A stretch of DNA of 64,000 nucleotides from Bemisia tabaci (taxonomy: Eukaryota > Arthropoda > Insecta > Hemiptera > Aleyrodidae), in contig NC_092799.1 in the NCBI RefSeq assembly GCF_918797505.1, positions 30,888,597-30,952,596 of the forward strand, read 5' to 3'. The notes beneath the pieces were generated by a model. The model worked only from the letters and a program-made list of their open reading frames with translations, did no database searches and had not been told where the DNA came from. The stretch's first letter is position 1; every line of letters begins with the position of its first letter. This document shows positions 43,227-54,116 of this stretch, one piece after another. A program made the position numbers and the translations under genes.

Positions 43227-43785
43227 TACCAGAATATGGTAGCACGGTATCCGTCGATATCATAGTGTTTCTGTCCAGGACCAGGAAAAGACTTGAAATA
43301 GATACCTATCAAGATTGTGCAGAAAGTGATGCCGAAGCGAAATGTGTGAGCATGTGTGAGAATTGAGAATGACGCCCTAGCTAGCGCCTCCTTTACACTT
43401 TCAACGGTTTCTCCGAAAGTGTGTCTGATTTTTCTTCACTTATTCTAAACAAATTTCAAGAGATTAATATTTCAAGAAAGTAACACATATGCGGAGATAT
43501 TGAAACTGGTAATGGAAGTCCGCATTTTTCGACATAGCCATTGGTAAACATAAGTACCAAAGCGAAATCAAGTAATTAAATTTTATTTTCACTAGTTTTA
43601 AGAGTGTTCAAATGTTCTGACTCATTATTATACGGTAACATCAAATCTCGTAAATAAAAACAAGTACGACATTGGAAAACCTCGGGAGGTTTCCCAATTG
43701 TAGATAGGCCGCAACCTCAACGCGCGCGGCGAACTGGCCAAACCAGCCATGTTACAAGAAACAAATCCAGAGGCGGATCCAGTAA
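43227..43785. other. No recognised feature
   Basis: No supported gene or repeat. Confidence 0.5.
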
Positions 43786-43918
43786 TTTGGCAACACCGGC
43801 TTACCTCCATTTAAACCTATGCTGAATAATCGATTCCTGTCGGAGCACCTGGCCCCTCCAAGAATCGATACATTTCCATAGGTTGAAACGTAGAAAAGAA
43901 AATGTTGCCAATTTGCTG
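43786..43918. mobile_element. Relic related to hAT-type family F
   Basis: TTTAAACCTATGCTGAATAATCGATTC on one side faces AAGAATCGATACATTTCCAT + AGGTT on the other, the same core arrangement as F at 46742. Outer GGCAACACC/AATGTTGCC are also inverted. Diverged. Confidence 0.5.
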
Positions 43919-43992
43919 GTTCCGCCAATGAACAAACCTCCTCCTCCTGAAGGATCGCATCAAAAATATCCTCATCGCTAGCATTGCCAACT

Positions 43993-44129
43993 GGACTGCA
44001 TTTTGCAATGTGGAACTATAAATTCTGGCTCATCTAAAAAAACACTTATGTGCATAGAGAAACTAATTGCACATACGTTGTTTTTAAATCGAGTCAGAGT
44101 TTATAGTTCCAAATTGCAAAATGCAGTCC
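43993..44129. mobile_element. MITE family J, copy 2, 137 bp, target duplication AACT
   Basis: GGACTGCATTTTGCAATGTG and its inverse; AACT on both sides (43989-43992 and 44130-44133). Confidence 0.9.
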
Positions 44130-44176
44130 AACTGTTCTACAGGCCACCGAGTAATCTCTTGTTGAAGACGGCGCAG

Positions 44177-44280
44177 AGATACAACTATTCGTGCTTGATG
44201 GATAGCCGTGTTGCGTCTGCAAAAGTGAAGGCGATTTGGCGCGAGGCGTAGACTCGCAATGCTCCACTCTTCGCTGCCAA
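44177..44280. repeat. Dispersed repeat K, copy 1
   Basis: GATACAACTATTCGT.CTT.ATGGATA and TGTTGCGTCTG..AAA.TGAAGGCGAT are shared with 51808-51913. On the minus strand both read RRNT.IH, but the frame is not otherwise supported, so I treat K as a repeat. Confidence 0.6.
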
Positions 44281-44973
44281 CGCTCGAAGTGTATTTCAGA
44301 TTCGAGAGCAACTTAAATGACAAGCTCCAATTGTGTCACTCCGACACAGTCGGACACACTCCGTGTTTCAGCTATGTTGACACTCGATTCTTAACGTACT
44401 TTTAAATTGGATATATAATGCTTTTTTGGGATGTATGTGTGGAGAGTTCGTAAATGCACTGGCCCCATCGAACCTGCGAGGTACGTCCTTTTAGCATACC
44501 TCAGATCAATTTGAGCGGGCTTGGGCATCTATAAGGGTAAACTGAATTAACTATGAGGTTTTTAGGTACGTATGATTGGTTAGGAAGCCAAATATCAGCA
44601 TGATTCTGAGTATAATATTATACTTACTAGTTTTCGGTACCTATATTGTTTCGGGGCGTTCTTCGAAAATCACGTGGTGGGCTCACCTTGTTTTTTATCA
44701 TTAATGCATCTGTTAATATTAATAATTTGTAATTTATTATGGTAAGTATTCAAATTTTGGGTCGTTACATGTGGTATAATAATAATTTGTAATTTATTAT
44801 GATAAGTATTCAAATTTTGTGTCGGTACAACAAATGTGTTTGTGAATTTATTTTTTTTTTGGGGAGGGGGGGCTGGTTCGGTTCCTCTTCAATTCGTGGA
44901 AATATAATTTGCAGCTGTGTGAAATTGTGTACAGTGTTATAAATAGAAAATAAAATTAAGCCTATCCTTATGG
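44281..44973. other. No gene; short tandem repeat
   Basis: At 44719-44840 a unit containing AATAATTTGTAATTTATTAT and AAGTATTCAAATTTTG occurs twice, 60 bp apart. Nothing else supported. Confidence 0.55.
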
Positions 44974-45210
44974 TACCGTGCCAAGGAAGAACGCCGTATG
45001 GCGATTCGAGAATTGCCTAATTTACCAAATATACCATGTATTTTTGAGGAAAGTTATATTTGTTTTTCCTTGAAGTTCTCAGGTATTTTAGATCAATATA
45101 AAAACAGAATTAATCGAAAACTTTGAAGAAAATGAGTCACAATTTTCCCAGAAAATTCGTCTTATCCTAAAGGAAATTTGACAACGCAATGTGTTTTTTT
45201 TTTTCCAGCG
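44974..45210. mobile_element. MITE family B, copy 5, with an A-family tail for a right end
   Basis: Starts TACCGTGCCAAGGAAGAACG and follows B to GAAATTTGACAACG at 45186. Then, instead of the B right end, CAATGTGTTTTTTTTTTCC + AGCG appears, the last 24 bases of family A. It is a chimeric junction. Confidence 0.8.
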
Positions 45211-45590
45211 CATAGATAATACACACTTACTCTTGGCCTTTACTTGATCTGCTTGGTCTCTTAACCGCTTTGAATCACATAATTTAGACTTCAGAATATA
45301 ATAGGAATGATATGCCTCTGTCTGAATTGAGTAGTATCCTGCATAGTACTGAGTAAAAAGACTCCCTATGAAAATTAGAGGTGGGCAGAAATTTCATAAA
45401 ATAGCCCTTTTGTCCCTATCCACAAAAGGGGCATACATCAAACAGGCATTACGATGTTAAACCAAATACTTAAATAGGTATGCAAAATTAAAGTCAAGGG
45501 TCAGAACTTATAATTACAAGAGTAATATGGCAAGTACAGCTAAGGGATCGTATAATACCAATGTTTTGCTGAACGAACAATAATCAGTGT
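45211..45590. other. No recognised feature
   Basis: AT-rich; no supported gene or repeat. Confidence 0.5.
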
Positions 45591-45992
45591 CTACGAAACT
45601 TGGGATTGTTTTCCAGTGGTACTCAACTCCTGCAGAAGCATACTTCTCGGAGGCTCAAAGTTAACCACATCGGCCATGACGGCAAATTTAGTGCCCAGTA
45701 ATGCTTTCAGATTGCGATTTTGCAGTTGGTTTCTGTGGGGAGTTTTGATTAATTTAGTATGACTATGCAAACGCTCAACAAATGCATTGGATACAGACAT
45801 GATGCGGAAAAAGTTAACCACTTTCAATAAGTTGGAGTATTTGAGCACACCATCTTCTTCAACTTTTGAAACCGTCTGCCAATGTTCGTCAACTTCCATT
45901 TTACTGGGCACAAGACCTGAACCCAAATAAGCTTGCCATTCATTACCAGCGGTTTGGGTGTTCTCAACTGAAGACTCAACTACGTTTTATCT
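45591..45992 (-). pseudogene. hAT-type transposase C-terminus (dimerisation region)
   Basis: Open for about 130 codons on the minus strand. It contains NFFRIMSVSNAFVERLHSHT and KTPHRNQLQNRNLKALLG, the SNA.VER.FS....K...RN.L....L..LL signature of the C-terminal dimerisation region of hAT transposases and their domesticated relatives. Only the C-terminal end is present; upstream the frame stops at about 45993 and MITE remnants (46045-46240) follow. No catalytic domain, so inactive. ATG at residue MSVSNAF is internal and not a real start. Confidence 0.7.
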
Positions 45993-46044
45993 CGATATAA
46001 TACGCAATTAGACGCAGAACGTCTTAAAATACGCCAAACGGAAA

Positions 46045-46088
46045 CACTGGTCTGGACTCTAGATCCGATGTGGTTTTTTTTTCCAGCG
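46045..46088. mobile_element. MITE family A, 44-bp remnant
   Basis: CACTGG is joined directly to TCTGGACTCTAGATCCGATG...CCAGCG. The first bases and last 38 bases of family A remain; the rest is deleted. Confidence 0.8.
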
Positions 46089-46111
46089 TTGCCACATCGC
46101 ATAATTACGTC

Positions 46112-46240
46112 ACCCGGCTGACAAATGGGCGTAACTACACATCGAGATGAGCTCGGAGAAAAATTAATTTATATGGACAACAAGGCTCATTGCCAAGTTT
46201 AGTTATGCGCCCTCATGTCAGGACGGCGACGAATATTTTG
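46112..46240. mobile_element. Palindromic MITE family T, copy 3
   Basis: CCGGCTGACAAATGGGCGTAAC and GAGATGAGCTC face GGCTCATTGCCAAG and ATGCGCCCTCATGTCAGG. Closest to the copy at 6012. Confidence 0.65.
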
Positions 46241-46733
46241 GGATCGACTTCCGCGATCTTAATTGACGTTAACCACCCCTGCCATCACCCGGAGGTCACC
46301 CGAAATAAGCGGCATGGGCGGTGATGCGAGTTCGCGAGAGAGCGCAGCGGCGCCCGATATTTCGGGTAGGCCCGGACGCCACTTGATCTCATCAGGATAA
46401 GACCACTGCTGGAATCGACGCGTCAGATCTGGAGCGATCATAATGCGCGGGGTCGGAGGGCGAAAATGCTGAGCAACTGTTTTTCCCGCGAGATCCGCTC
46501 GCCTCGCCGCACAGTAGTTTGAGTCGGGATTCGGTCAATTGCGCCGATTCCCTGCAACGATGATTGTTAATTTCGCCGATCCCGAAAAATTGGAAAAAAA
46601 AATTGCGCCGATTACGTCTAAGGCAGTTCCTAGTGGATTTTAAAAATATTGATGGTTTGAAAACACTGGTGAAGTGATTTGAAAAGAAACTTAAAATGCA
46701 AGCTTACCTGCGCCTTATTTCTTCTCCGAATTG
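46241..46733. other. No recognised feature
   Basis: GC-richer to about 46560. No supported gene. Confidence 0.5.
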
Positions 46734-46741
46734 AAGTAAAT

Positions 46742-46906
46742 CAGTGGCGTGGCGTGAATTGCGATATATCGATTGTTATGCCATTTAAACCTATGTAAGA
46801 GGATCGATACACAGGGTGTTCGCAGCGAACACCTTAATAATCGATTCTTCACCATAGGTTTAAATAGCATAACAATCGATATATCGCAATTCACGCCACG
46901 CCACTG
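46742..46906. mobile_element. hAT-type MITE family F, copy 1, 165 bp
   Basis: CAGTGGCGTGGCGTGAATTG at the left and its inverse at the right, with GCGATATATCGAT mirrored next to it. Flanks AAGTAAAT and AAGTAAAA agree in 7 of 8 bases, the hAT duplication length. The centre GGTGTTCGCAGCGAACACC is itself a palindrome. Confidence 0.88.
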
Positions 46907-47000
46907 AAGTAAAATGATGCCCGTTTCGCGAATTGATATTGAGTGAGTTCACGTCGTCCATATTGCCTGAGGAGTTGATCAATTCTGGCTTGTTTTTCGG

Positions 47001-47352
47001 CTAATGGGGGTCTGACTCTTGCGGGAGTGTCAATGTACTTTGAATTTTAATATAGACCTCGAGTTGATAATTCAGCAGAGCCTCTAGAATAGCGGGTAAA
47101 TTTGGATGTGCCGAATAAAATTCGCAAGAATTAGTTGTTATGAACGTGTCCGCAGATGCACGTGCCCTTAAATAGGGAGGATAGGTAGCATCAACGTCCA
47201 GGTAATCGTCTACAAAGTAATCACAAAATAACTTTACTCTGTCATCGTTAGGACAGTCAGTCATAAAATGTTCTACAAATCAGCTCTCAACTTCGTCGAG
47301 GTCAAGAAATATCAGTCCAAAAATGTGATGAAGCCACTTACCAATCAATGTA
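47001..47352 (-). pseudogene. MULE-type transposase, C-terminal fragment
   Basis: The minus strand reads WLHHIFGLIFLDLDEVES, a stop, then FVEHF.., VKLFCDYFVDDYLDVDATYP and TNSCEFYSAHPNLPAILEAL to a stop at 47001. The IFGL.FL....V...F pattern followed by DY...Y....YPP and TTN.CE.FHS is typical of the region after the catalytic core in insect MULE transposases. One in-frame TGA breaks it. Its upstream end stops exactly where a family L element begins, so that insertion or an associated deletion removed the rest. Confidence 0.65.
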
Positions 47353-47665
47353 AGAGGTTGGACAAAATCTGGAAACTTTGAAAGCTTATATTTTTGAAAA
47401 TATGAAACAATAAAGTTCAAGGGTGGCTCTTTTGAATTTTTCGTGAAATGTTCTTTCAGAAATACCCCTTAAAATTGAAGTTGTGACTATTTACACATCA
47501 AAATTTGAAGTTTTAGCCAAAAAATGCATGTTCGACCTCTTCTTTGAGTGGCTCTATTGAATTTTTCGTGAAATTTTCTTTCAGAAATTCCTCTTAAAAT
47601 TGAAGTTGTGACTATTTTCAAATCAAAATTTGAAATTTTAGGCAATAAATGCATGTCCGACCTCT
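47353..47665. mobile_element. MITE family L, copy 2, with internal 125-bp duplication
   Basis: AGAGGTTGGACAAAATCTGG at the left and ...GCATGTCCGACCTCT at the right. A unit from GGCTCTTTTGAATTTTTCG to CATGTTCGACCTCTT repeats at +125, so the right end occurs twice. Confidence 0.8.
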
Positions 47666-48140
47666 TCTCTTACCTCGATCGACTGTGCGCCGGTCGCCTC
47701 TTCCCAGCCTCCGTCCCCATTCAAAAACGTCAGCCATAGCGAGTAGGCTTTACGCTACCTACTCGCCGCAGATTACCGCCGATAGGAGGGTGGCAACCAG
47801 ATTCTATTGAGAAATTAACCTATTTCCTCGGCGCCTCTTCACATTCCCCCCGCGAGACGAGACGTAGGAGGCGCGTCTCGCCCTTCCGCCTCCCATTCTT
47901 TCAGGAAATATTATTTGTGACCCCTATGTCACGACAAACTTCTAAAGTCGAATTTTCTGAGTGCCGATGAAAATTGGGGCTGATATAGCGGCGTGACACC
48001 CGAGTGCGCAAGGGAAGTATTTCATTTCTCTATTTTAATCGGCAAAAATGAAAGGGAACGTCCATAAATTACGTCATTCAAAAAGAAGGGAGGGGGTGGG
48101 TCTAGCGGTGGATGACGTTGGGTGACGGGGGCCATATTTG
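47666..48140. other. No recognised feature
   Basis: Includes AACGTCCATAAATTACGTCA near 48058, a string common in arthropod repeats, but I cannot define an element. Confidence 0.45.
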
Positions 48141-49168
48141 CACTGAAAAAAAAGTAGTTAGCGTTGAGAACTAATTTGGTAAGTTCTCGCCAAGTAGAAT
48201 CAAAATTAGGCTTCAGAACTAATTTATTGTACTGAAGCACCAATCAATTCGCTTCATACGCTGACTTCACTTTACTAGAGCGCGAACCAGAATTGGAAAA
48301 CAGCACTAGCTGTAAAATTAGCGCTGTGGTAAGACAAATTCACCTTCGGGTCAAACTAATTCGCCCTCAACGCCAACTGCCACATTGTCCGTTACATTTA
48401 TTTAGTTTCAAAAAAGTGGCGTCGGTACAACAGCCTCAATCGCGTCAGCTCGTGAAAATCAATTAAAATGTGAAATTTCGGGCTCGTTTGACAATGTAAA
48501 TACTCCCGGTATGATTTATAGTGTCCTCTCTTTCTTGAAAACGTTCGAAAGCAACATAAATAAACCTGTTAAGGTTAGAAATCGTCTGTTCGATTCAAAA
48601 CGTAAACAAGCATGATATTCGTTGGAGTCGTCAATCTTATGTATTAAATTGCGATTGAATCGTTCCGCGTTCAGTTTATATTTTACGAAAACCTGTGAAC
48701 TTACTGCTTACTTCTATAGTTCGTGTTCTCCCGTAATTTCAAAAGAATATCTCAAGTGTTCGGACGAGATATGTTTATTCATGTGAACATTCGCTACCGT
48801 TTCATGTGTGAGTGTGTGTCTCTCTAAAGGATAATTCTGTCTACTTGCACGTACCTATGGGATATTCCTTTCCTCTGTCGTTCATTTGGAACCGGTCAGT
48901 TTATTTTTACCTCTCATCTTTTAAGATATCTTCTTTTCCTGAAAGTATTGTCCAGTTATCATTCGCTAAGCCGTTTTCTCCTCTCTCAGTTTTGAGGTTA
49001 GGTTGACCCAACCCTACCGAATGCGAATTAGAGTAGCGGAATTAGTTTCCAGCACTAATAGTGGTTAGTGTACAGAAACCAAAAATCATGTGTGTCCAAA
49101 TCACACAATTTGAGTTAGTGTATAGAAACCATTTTTAGTCATCTGACGCTAACTCATTTTTTTCAGTG
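48141..49168. mobile_element. CACTG-ended non-autonomous element R, ~1.03 kb
   Basis: CACTGAAAAAAAAGTAGTTAGCGT at the left pairs with ACGCTAACTCATTTTTTTCAGTG at the right; TG flanks both sides. No transposase frame is found in between; the ORF at 48812-49006 has no motif. Sub-terminal TTAGTGTA.AGAAACC repeats lie near the right end. Confidence 0.75.
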
Positions 49169-50462
49169 TGTAACAGTGAAAATCCTATTTTCCGTCGCAT
49201 AACTATATGACTAGGTGGACAAAGGATTTTACGTAACGTAATATGAAAAATGAAAGAATAACTACTGGTGGGCTAACTTGTTGTGTCTCCTACGCATTTG
49301 GAAGCCGAAGCTCAGGCTGGGCTAGGACAGACTCAGACTCCCCAGAGGGAAGTGCACCACAATAACTTAAAACCATTCTAGTACCATACACAAAATGCCT
49401 TTAATACCAAATTACCATTCGATGACGAAAATACTGAAGATTTTGGAAATATTAAATACAATAGAAGATGAGGAAGAAGAACTTCACTTGGACAGTATCT
49501 ACAACGATACGGTAATCTATAGGATATTGATATTTCCTCCACGCGATTTTCTGTATATAAGTATGAGTTCCTAGACCATAGCCCGATTCAAACTTTATCT
49601 CATTCTTACTTTTTTTCGTCTTTAAGAACTAAAGCTCCAAGTGAATGATTACAAGTTTTCGCCTTCAATCGATCGTTTAGGCATCATGGGCTTTGATGAG
49701 CTGCGAGTCGCTCGCTGAATTTTCATCAAGTCACCTTGATCGATGAACTCCGCCCTAACAACGTTATTTATCAATCATCGATTCAACATTAACAAATCTA
49801 CCCGCTGAAATAATGGTATCAGATGACTGACTTCCGGCAAGTTGAAAGCAGTGAAGTGGAATCAGATTACTACAATAATTGAGATTCCTGCATGCCTCGC
49901 TGAGCCAGTTTGACTCTCTGCGAATGGGGGCTGGTCCGCTTTCAATGAAAATGGCACAAGTTATGACAGTCGTCATTACGCCTAGAGCGCTCCCAGTGGT
50001 GGGTCCACGAACTACCGCACTCAGAATTTTGTCACGTTGCCGTTTTAATTTCAACGGTCCCATCGTAAAACAAACAAAAAGTGCCAATGCAGCCGCATCA
50101 GAAGTCAATAATTTGTTTGTACTCAGTTATTTGTACGTGGAAACAGTTTTATTTCAGAGATGAATTGATTAAAATCCCTTACTCGGTTTGTTTGTTCCTT
50201 CGATATTGAAATGATTCGAATAGAAAGAGCGCTCTCGTCGTATGCCGCACCATTCTTCATTAATATGAAAAAATCACTGCTGCACTACCTTTACATATAC
50301 TGTGATACATACAATTTACCTTGTTTTCAGCTTGCAGCCAAATTGGAATTCATTCTTTCCTGCGACGTTTCGCCCCACATGGGGGACATCTTCAGGCAGG
50401 CTTTAAAATGTAGGCGAATAAGGGGAGTATTTTTATTCATCATGAGAATTAGCTGATGATTT
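49169..50462. other. No recognised gene
   Basis: Opposed ORFs at 49764-50163 occupy both strands without motifs. Nothing supported. Confidence 0.45.
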
Positions 50463-50746
50463 TTGTTTCAATTCCTCCCACTTCATGACCGTCAGAAGTT
50501 CCGGAATTATTTTCAGATTTGTTCATGAGTTCCAAAAAATGCAGAAGATCTGAACCTTTCGGGAATTTCAAATGTTCCGGGAAAAATTCAGGAAAATCTC
50601 CAAAATTCCGAAAGGAACTAGTTCCGGGAAATGGGAAACGGGAACTCTTGAAAAAATCTAAAAAGAATTCCGGAACTTTTGACCGTCGTGAAATGGGAGA
50701 AATTGAAACCAAAAAGTTCCGCATTCCGGAACTTTTGACGGTCATG
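50463..50746. mobile_element. Inverted-repeat element M
   Basis: TTTCAATTCCTCCCACTTCA + TGACCGTCAGAAGTTCCGGAAT at the left is inverted at about 50660-50714, and the outer part CATGACCGTCA..AGTTCCGGAAT is repeated once more at the end (50720-50746). The interior is rich in TTCCGGGAA motifs. Confidence 0.75.
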
Positions 50747-51361
50747 GATTGAGAGGACTTGAAGTTTTCGCGCGTGATGCACCCAAATCGAGGGAAGCAT
50801 TTTTATTGACCATGAGAATTAGGTGATGATTGAAATATTAATCCGCGGGTTCTATTCCTCTGAGGCCAAGAAGAGCCGCGCCTCGGAGCAAGAGCCGGCG
50901 CCGCAGCGTGTGATCAATAAATTAAAACCTGGGCGGAGTGAATAATAGCGCATTGTCCTCGTCTAATAGTACTTTTTTCAATTAAGCGCCCGCGGAAGCG
51001 TAAATGGCTCCTTGAAAAAGAAAAAAAAATAACAAATAAATAGAGTAAGAAAAGAGGACAAAGATGGATGTGTAACAGTGGTGTTAACAGAAATGGACGT
51101 TGCCGGCTCATTTGCACCCTTGCAGAGTCCACAATTATTCATCCGATTCGACACCTCTCGCGAAAAAAAAATATATTTTTTTTTTTTTTTTTGGGGGGGG
51201 GGGGGGGTTAAAATACATAGGGAACTACACAATATTAACCCTTATAAATTTAGCTGATAAGTATATCCAGAGAGTTAATGGGTTGGCCGAAATCCCGACC
51301 CTAGATACATTGTGTACAGTGACTGTACAAAGCGAATATGGTAGTTATGAAAGAAAACGTG
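50747..51361. other. No gene; T/G homopolymer run
   Basis: A T-run followed by a G-run at about 51173-51207. ORFs on both strands depend on it. Confidence 0.55.
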
Positions 51362-51590
51362 CACTGGAAAAAAAAACACATTGGATCTAGAGTCCAGATT
51401 CTTGAAAACAATTGCAAGAAAAAATACTCTTGATTCAATCGGATTTTTGCTTGAATCAAAACGAAATCCGCATAAATTAAGATGCTTGGTTCTTGATTTA
51501 AGTTAGATTCTGATTGAATCAAGAGTACTTTTTCTTGTAAATGTGTTCAAGAGTCTGGACTATAGATTCAAGCGATTTTTTTCTCCAGTA
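51362..51590. mobile_element. MITE family A, copy 12
   Basis: CACTGG to TCTCCAGTA with standard interior; the last base of the right end is mutated. Confidence 0.88.
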
Positions 51591-51807
51591 TACTCGCTAA
51601 CTGTTTGATGAACACTTTCAGACCCATTCATGTCTTCAAGAAATCCTTATTTAATTCATAAATCTATTGAAAATAATTTACTTCTAAAAACTGTTTTTTC
51701 TTTCCACCGGCTATTACTCGCTGATAATGTTTCTTCTAAGCCAAAAAGAACCAACCAACGCACCGTGGAACGAGAGTGAGTGAAAGGACGCGCGTTGATG
51801 ACGGTTC

Positions 51808-51913
51808 AGGGATACAACTATTCGTACTTAATGGATATGCGTGTTGCGTCTGAAAAATTGAAGGCGATATGCCGCGAGGCTTGAATTCGCAATGCTCTGC
51901 TCTTTGTTGCCGA
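51808..51913. repeat. Dispersed repeat K, copy 2
   Basis: Shares about 105 bp with 44177-44280 at high identity. It forms the last codons of the minus ORF that ends at 51828, so those residues are repeat-derived. Confidence 0.65.
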
Positions 51914-52936
51914 CGAATTTTTCAGTCAACAAATCTACTTTTTGTTTTTTCAAAACTTCAATTCTTTTGATAGCGTTTTTCCTCTTCAATTTCTCATTTT
52001 CAACTTCTTTTATCTCCTCATCATGAACTCTAGTTGCTACTTTGAACCTAGAAAAGGCAAGTTTAACGGAACTGATTAATGGTTTAGTTATAACTACATT
52101 GTCAATACCGCCTACGGTTGATACTTTTATCATAAACAATTCTCCTTGCTAGTAATGCCTCTGCGAGTAAGTTACAATTTAGCACTGATTTGTTGATGGA
52201 AAAGCTTCTTTCAGCAAAGGCATTCCCATGAAAAATGATCAGACACATTTGTACAATACCTTGGAATTCTTTGGTTTTAAAGGCAACAATTTTCACAATA
52301 TCCATCCAGAAAACATCAACCCTTACTTCGCGTTTTGAATACTTGTTCAGTTTCTTACAAACTCTACCTGACAACTGCAATTGTTTGTATTGCTTAAGGG
52401 CTTTCTCCCCTGTTTTAGCACTTATCTGATCACTTTCTATTGAAGCAGTCATTAAGTTTTCAAAACGTGCTTTTTCTACTTTTATTTTTGTTGCTACAAT
52501 TGGATCAAGTGAAGATAGGGCTTTTGTAAGCTTGAATTTCAGAGGACTTTTCTCCAATAATTTCAAACATAGTATCTGGAGGCATTTGCGTTTGTCTCGA
52601 CGGAAAATCAATAAATCATTTTCTTTGTATTCTTTTCGGGGAATTTTTCTCAGGGTTGTCTTTACTGAGTGCTAAATCAACATTCTTAGCAAAAAGAAAA
52701 TTACTAGTATCCGTTAAATCTATCTTGGTAACATCAGTGTTATTTACAAGAATGTTGCTATCGTTTCGGGCTGCTTCGTAAATATTTGTATCTAAGGTGG
52801 AAATCGTCTTTCATGAATATATGGACCGCTTTTAGCAGAAAAGAAGCAAGTCGCATCAGCTATTCCCAAATTTACTTTCTTACAAGAGAACGTGTGTGCA
52901 GATTCCTTTACAAACTTTAAGGAATGTGCTTCGTAC
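51914..52936 (-). pseudogene. hAT-like transposase-derived protein, frameshifted C-terminal half
   Basis: Four minus-strand frame segments follow in order. About 52936-52815: SLKFVKESAHTFSCKKVNLG. 52804-52637: NVDLALSKDNPEK. 52611-52130: LLEKSPLKFKLTKALSSLDP and HGNAFAERSFSINKSVL. 52139-51914: TKPLISSVKLAFSRFK and a coiled-coil-like K/E-rich tail. The SHGNA.VER.FS.NK block is the dimerisation-region signature of a widespread animal family of hAT-like proteins. At least three frameshifts separate the segments, so the gene is dead. Its upstream end stops at the family A element at 52939; I could not find a continuation on the far side. Confidence 0.7.
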
Positions 52937-52938
52937 TA

Positions 52939-53169
52939 CATTGGAAAAAAAAACACATTGGATCTAGAGTTCAGACTCTTAAAAACATCGACAAGAAAAA
53001 ATACTCTTGATTCAATCAGATGTAAGCTTAAATCAAGAAACAAGCCTCTTAATTTGAGCGGATTTCCTTTTGATTTAAGCTTAAATCTGATTGAATCAAG
53101 AGTCCTTTTTCTTGTCAATGTTTTCAAGAGTCTGGACTCAAGATCCAATGTGTTTTTTTTCCCCCAGTG
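52939..53169. mobile_element. MITE family A, copy 13
   Basis: CATTGGAAAAAAAAACACAT to CCCCAGTG; the first terminal motif has one change (CATTGG). It bounds the hAT-like pseudogene. Confidence 0.9.
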
Positions 53170-53408
53170 TGGTTCCTTTCTGCTAAACGCGGTCAATATG
53201 CTATCGAGGATCATGGGTGGGCTGTTGATCTACATGCATAAAATTGACGCGACCGTATTATGCAATGGAGCGTGGCCGAGCCGGTGGGCGTCGCGTGGAA
53301 GCGGAGGAAAGTTGAGATATTTTTGTAATTATCCTGTTGCGCTGTAAGCACGACTCGTCAAAGTAGGAAGAGTAATGGCGAGGCGTGAATACTCGATCGT
53401 CGATATTT

Positions 53409-53824
53409 CCTCGTTTGAAGCTACTGTAAATAATCGATTTTTAAGGTGTTCGGCGCGGATACCCCGACTATCGATCCTTTTCCATGGGTTTAAATGGCAG
53501 AGGAATCGATATATCGCAAAGCACGCCACGCCACTGGATGAGAGGACTTCCGTCCAACTTGGAGGTGTTTTGCACAACAGCCCGCGAGCCAGTCGTACAA
53601 GTTGCCGAGTGATTCTCCTCGTTTGAAGCTATTGTAACTAATCGATTTTTAAGGTGTTCGGCGCGAATACCTCGACTATCGATCCTTTTCCATAGGTTTA
53701 AATGTCAGAGAAATCGATGTATCGCAAAGCATGCCACGCCACTGGATGAGAGGACTTCCGTCCAACTTCGAGGTGTTTTGCACAACAGCCCGCGAGCCAG
53801 TTGTACAAGTTGCTGAGTGATTCT
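53409..53824. repeat. 208-bp tandem duplication with an F-family end in each unit
   Basis: TCGTTTGAAGCTA.TGTAA starts both units (53411 and 53619). Each contains AATCGATTTTTAAGGTGTTCG, ATCGATCCTTTTCCAT.GGTT and the F-like end GCCACGCCACTGGATGAGAG. They differ at about a dozen positions. The first unit also has a left F-like arm upstream (ATGGCGAGGCGTGAATACTC, near 53373). Confidence 0.85.
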
Positions 53825-54116
53825 CTCAGCCGCATACGACGCGACGGAGTGAAAATTAAACGGAAAACTCATCGCCGACGGCACTTTCAGACATTTTTCA
53901 AATCGTAACTGCGCTTTCCCCGCCTAGCTGAGCTCAGCTTATTTTACCAGGGCTTTGCAATGACTCGACTGTCAGCCCAGGCGTCTGATAAAGCTAGCTG
54001 CTACGGGAGTTTCCCATTTCCGAATTAAACGGGGGGTTGACTATTTCCGCACAAAACCGTTGCTCCCCATTTCTGCACAATACCCTTAACGATCAATTCT
54101 TTTTTCTTCACAAATG

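Noticed and set aside
44084..44323. Minus ORF ending RRNTAIHQ as a transposase piece
   Set aside because: The shared part is repeat K, which is joined to different sequences in its two copies; no coding support.
52892..53347. 151-codon ORF containing LDLEFRLLKTSTRK
   Set aside because: It reads through a family A hairpin; similar peptides appear at every A copy on both strands.
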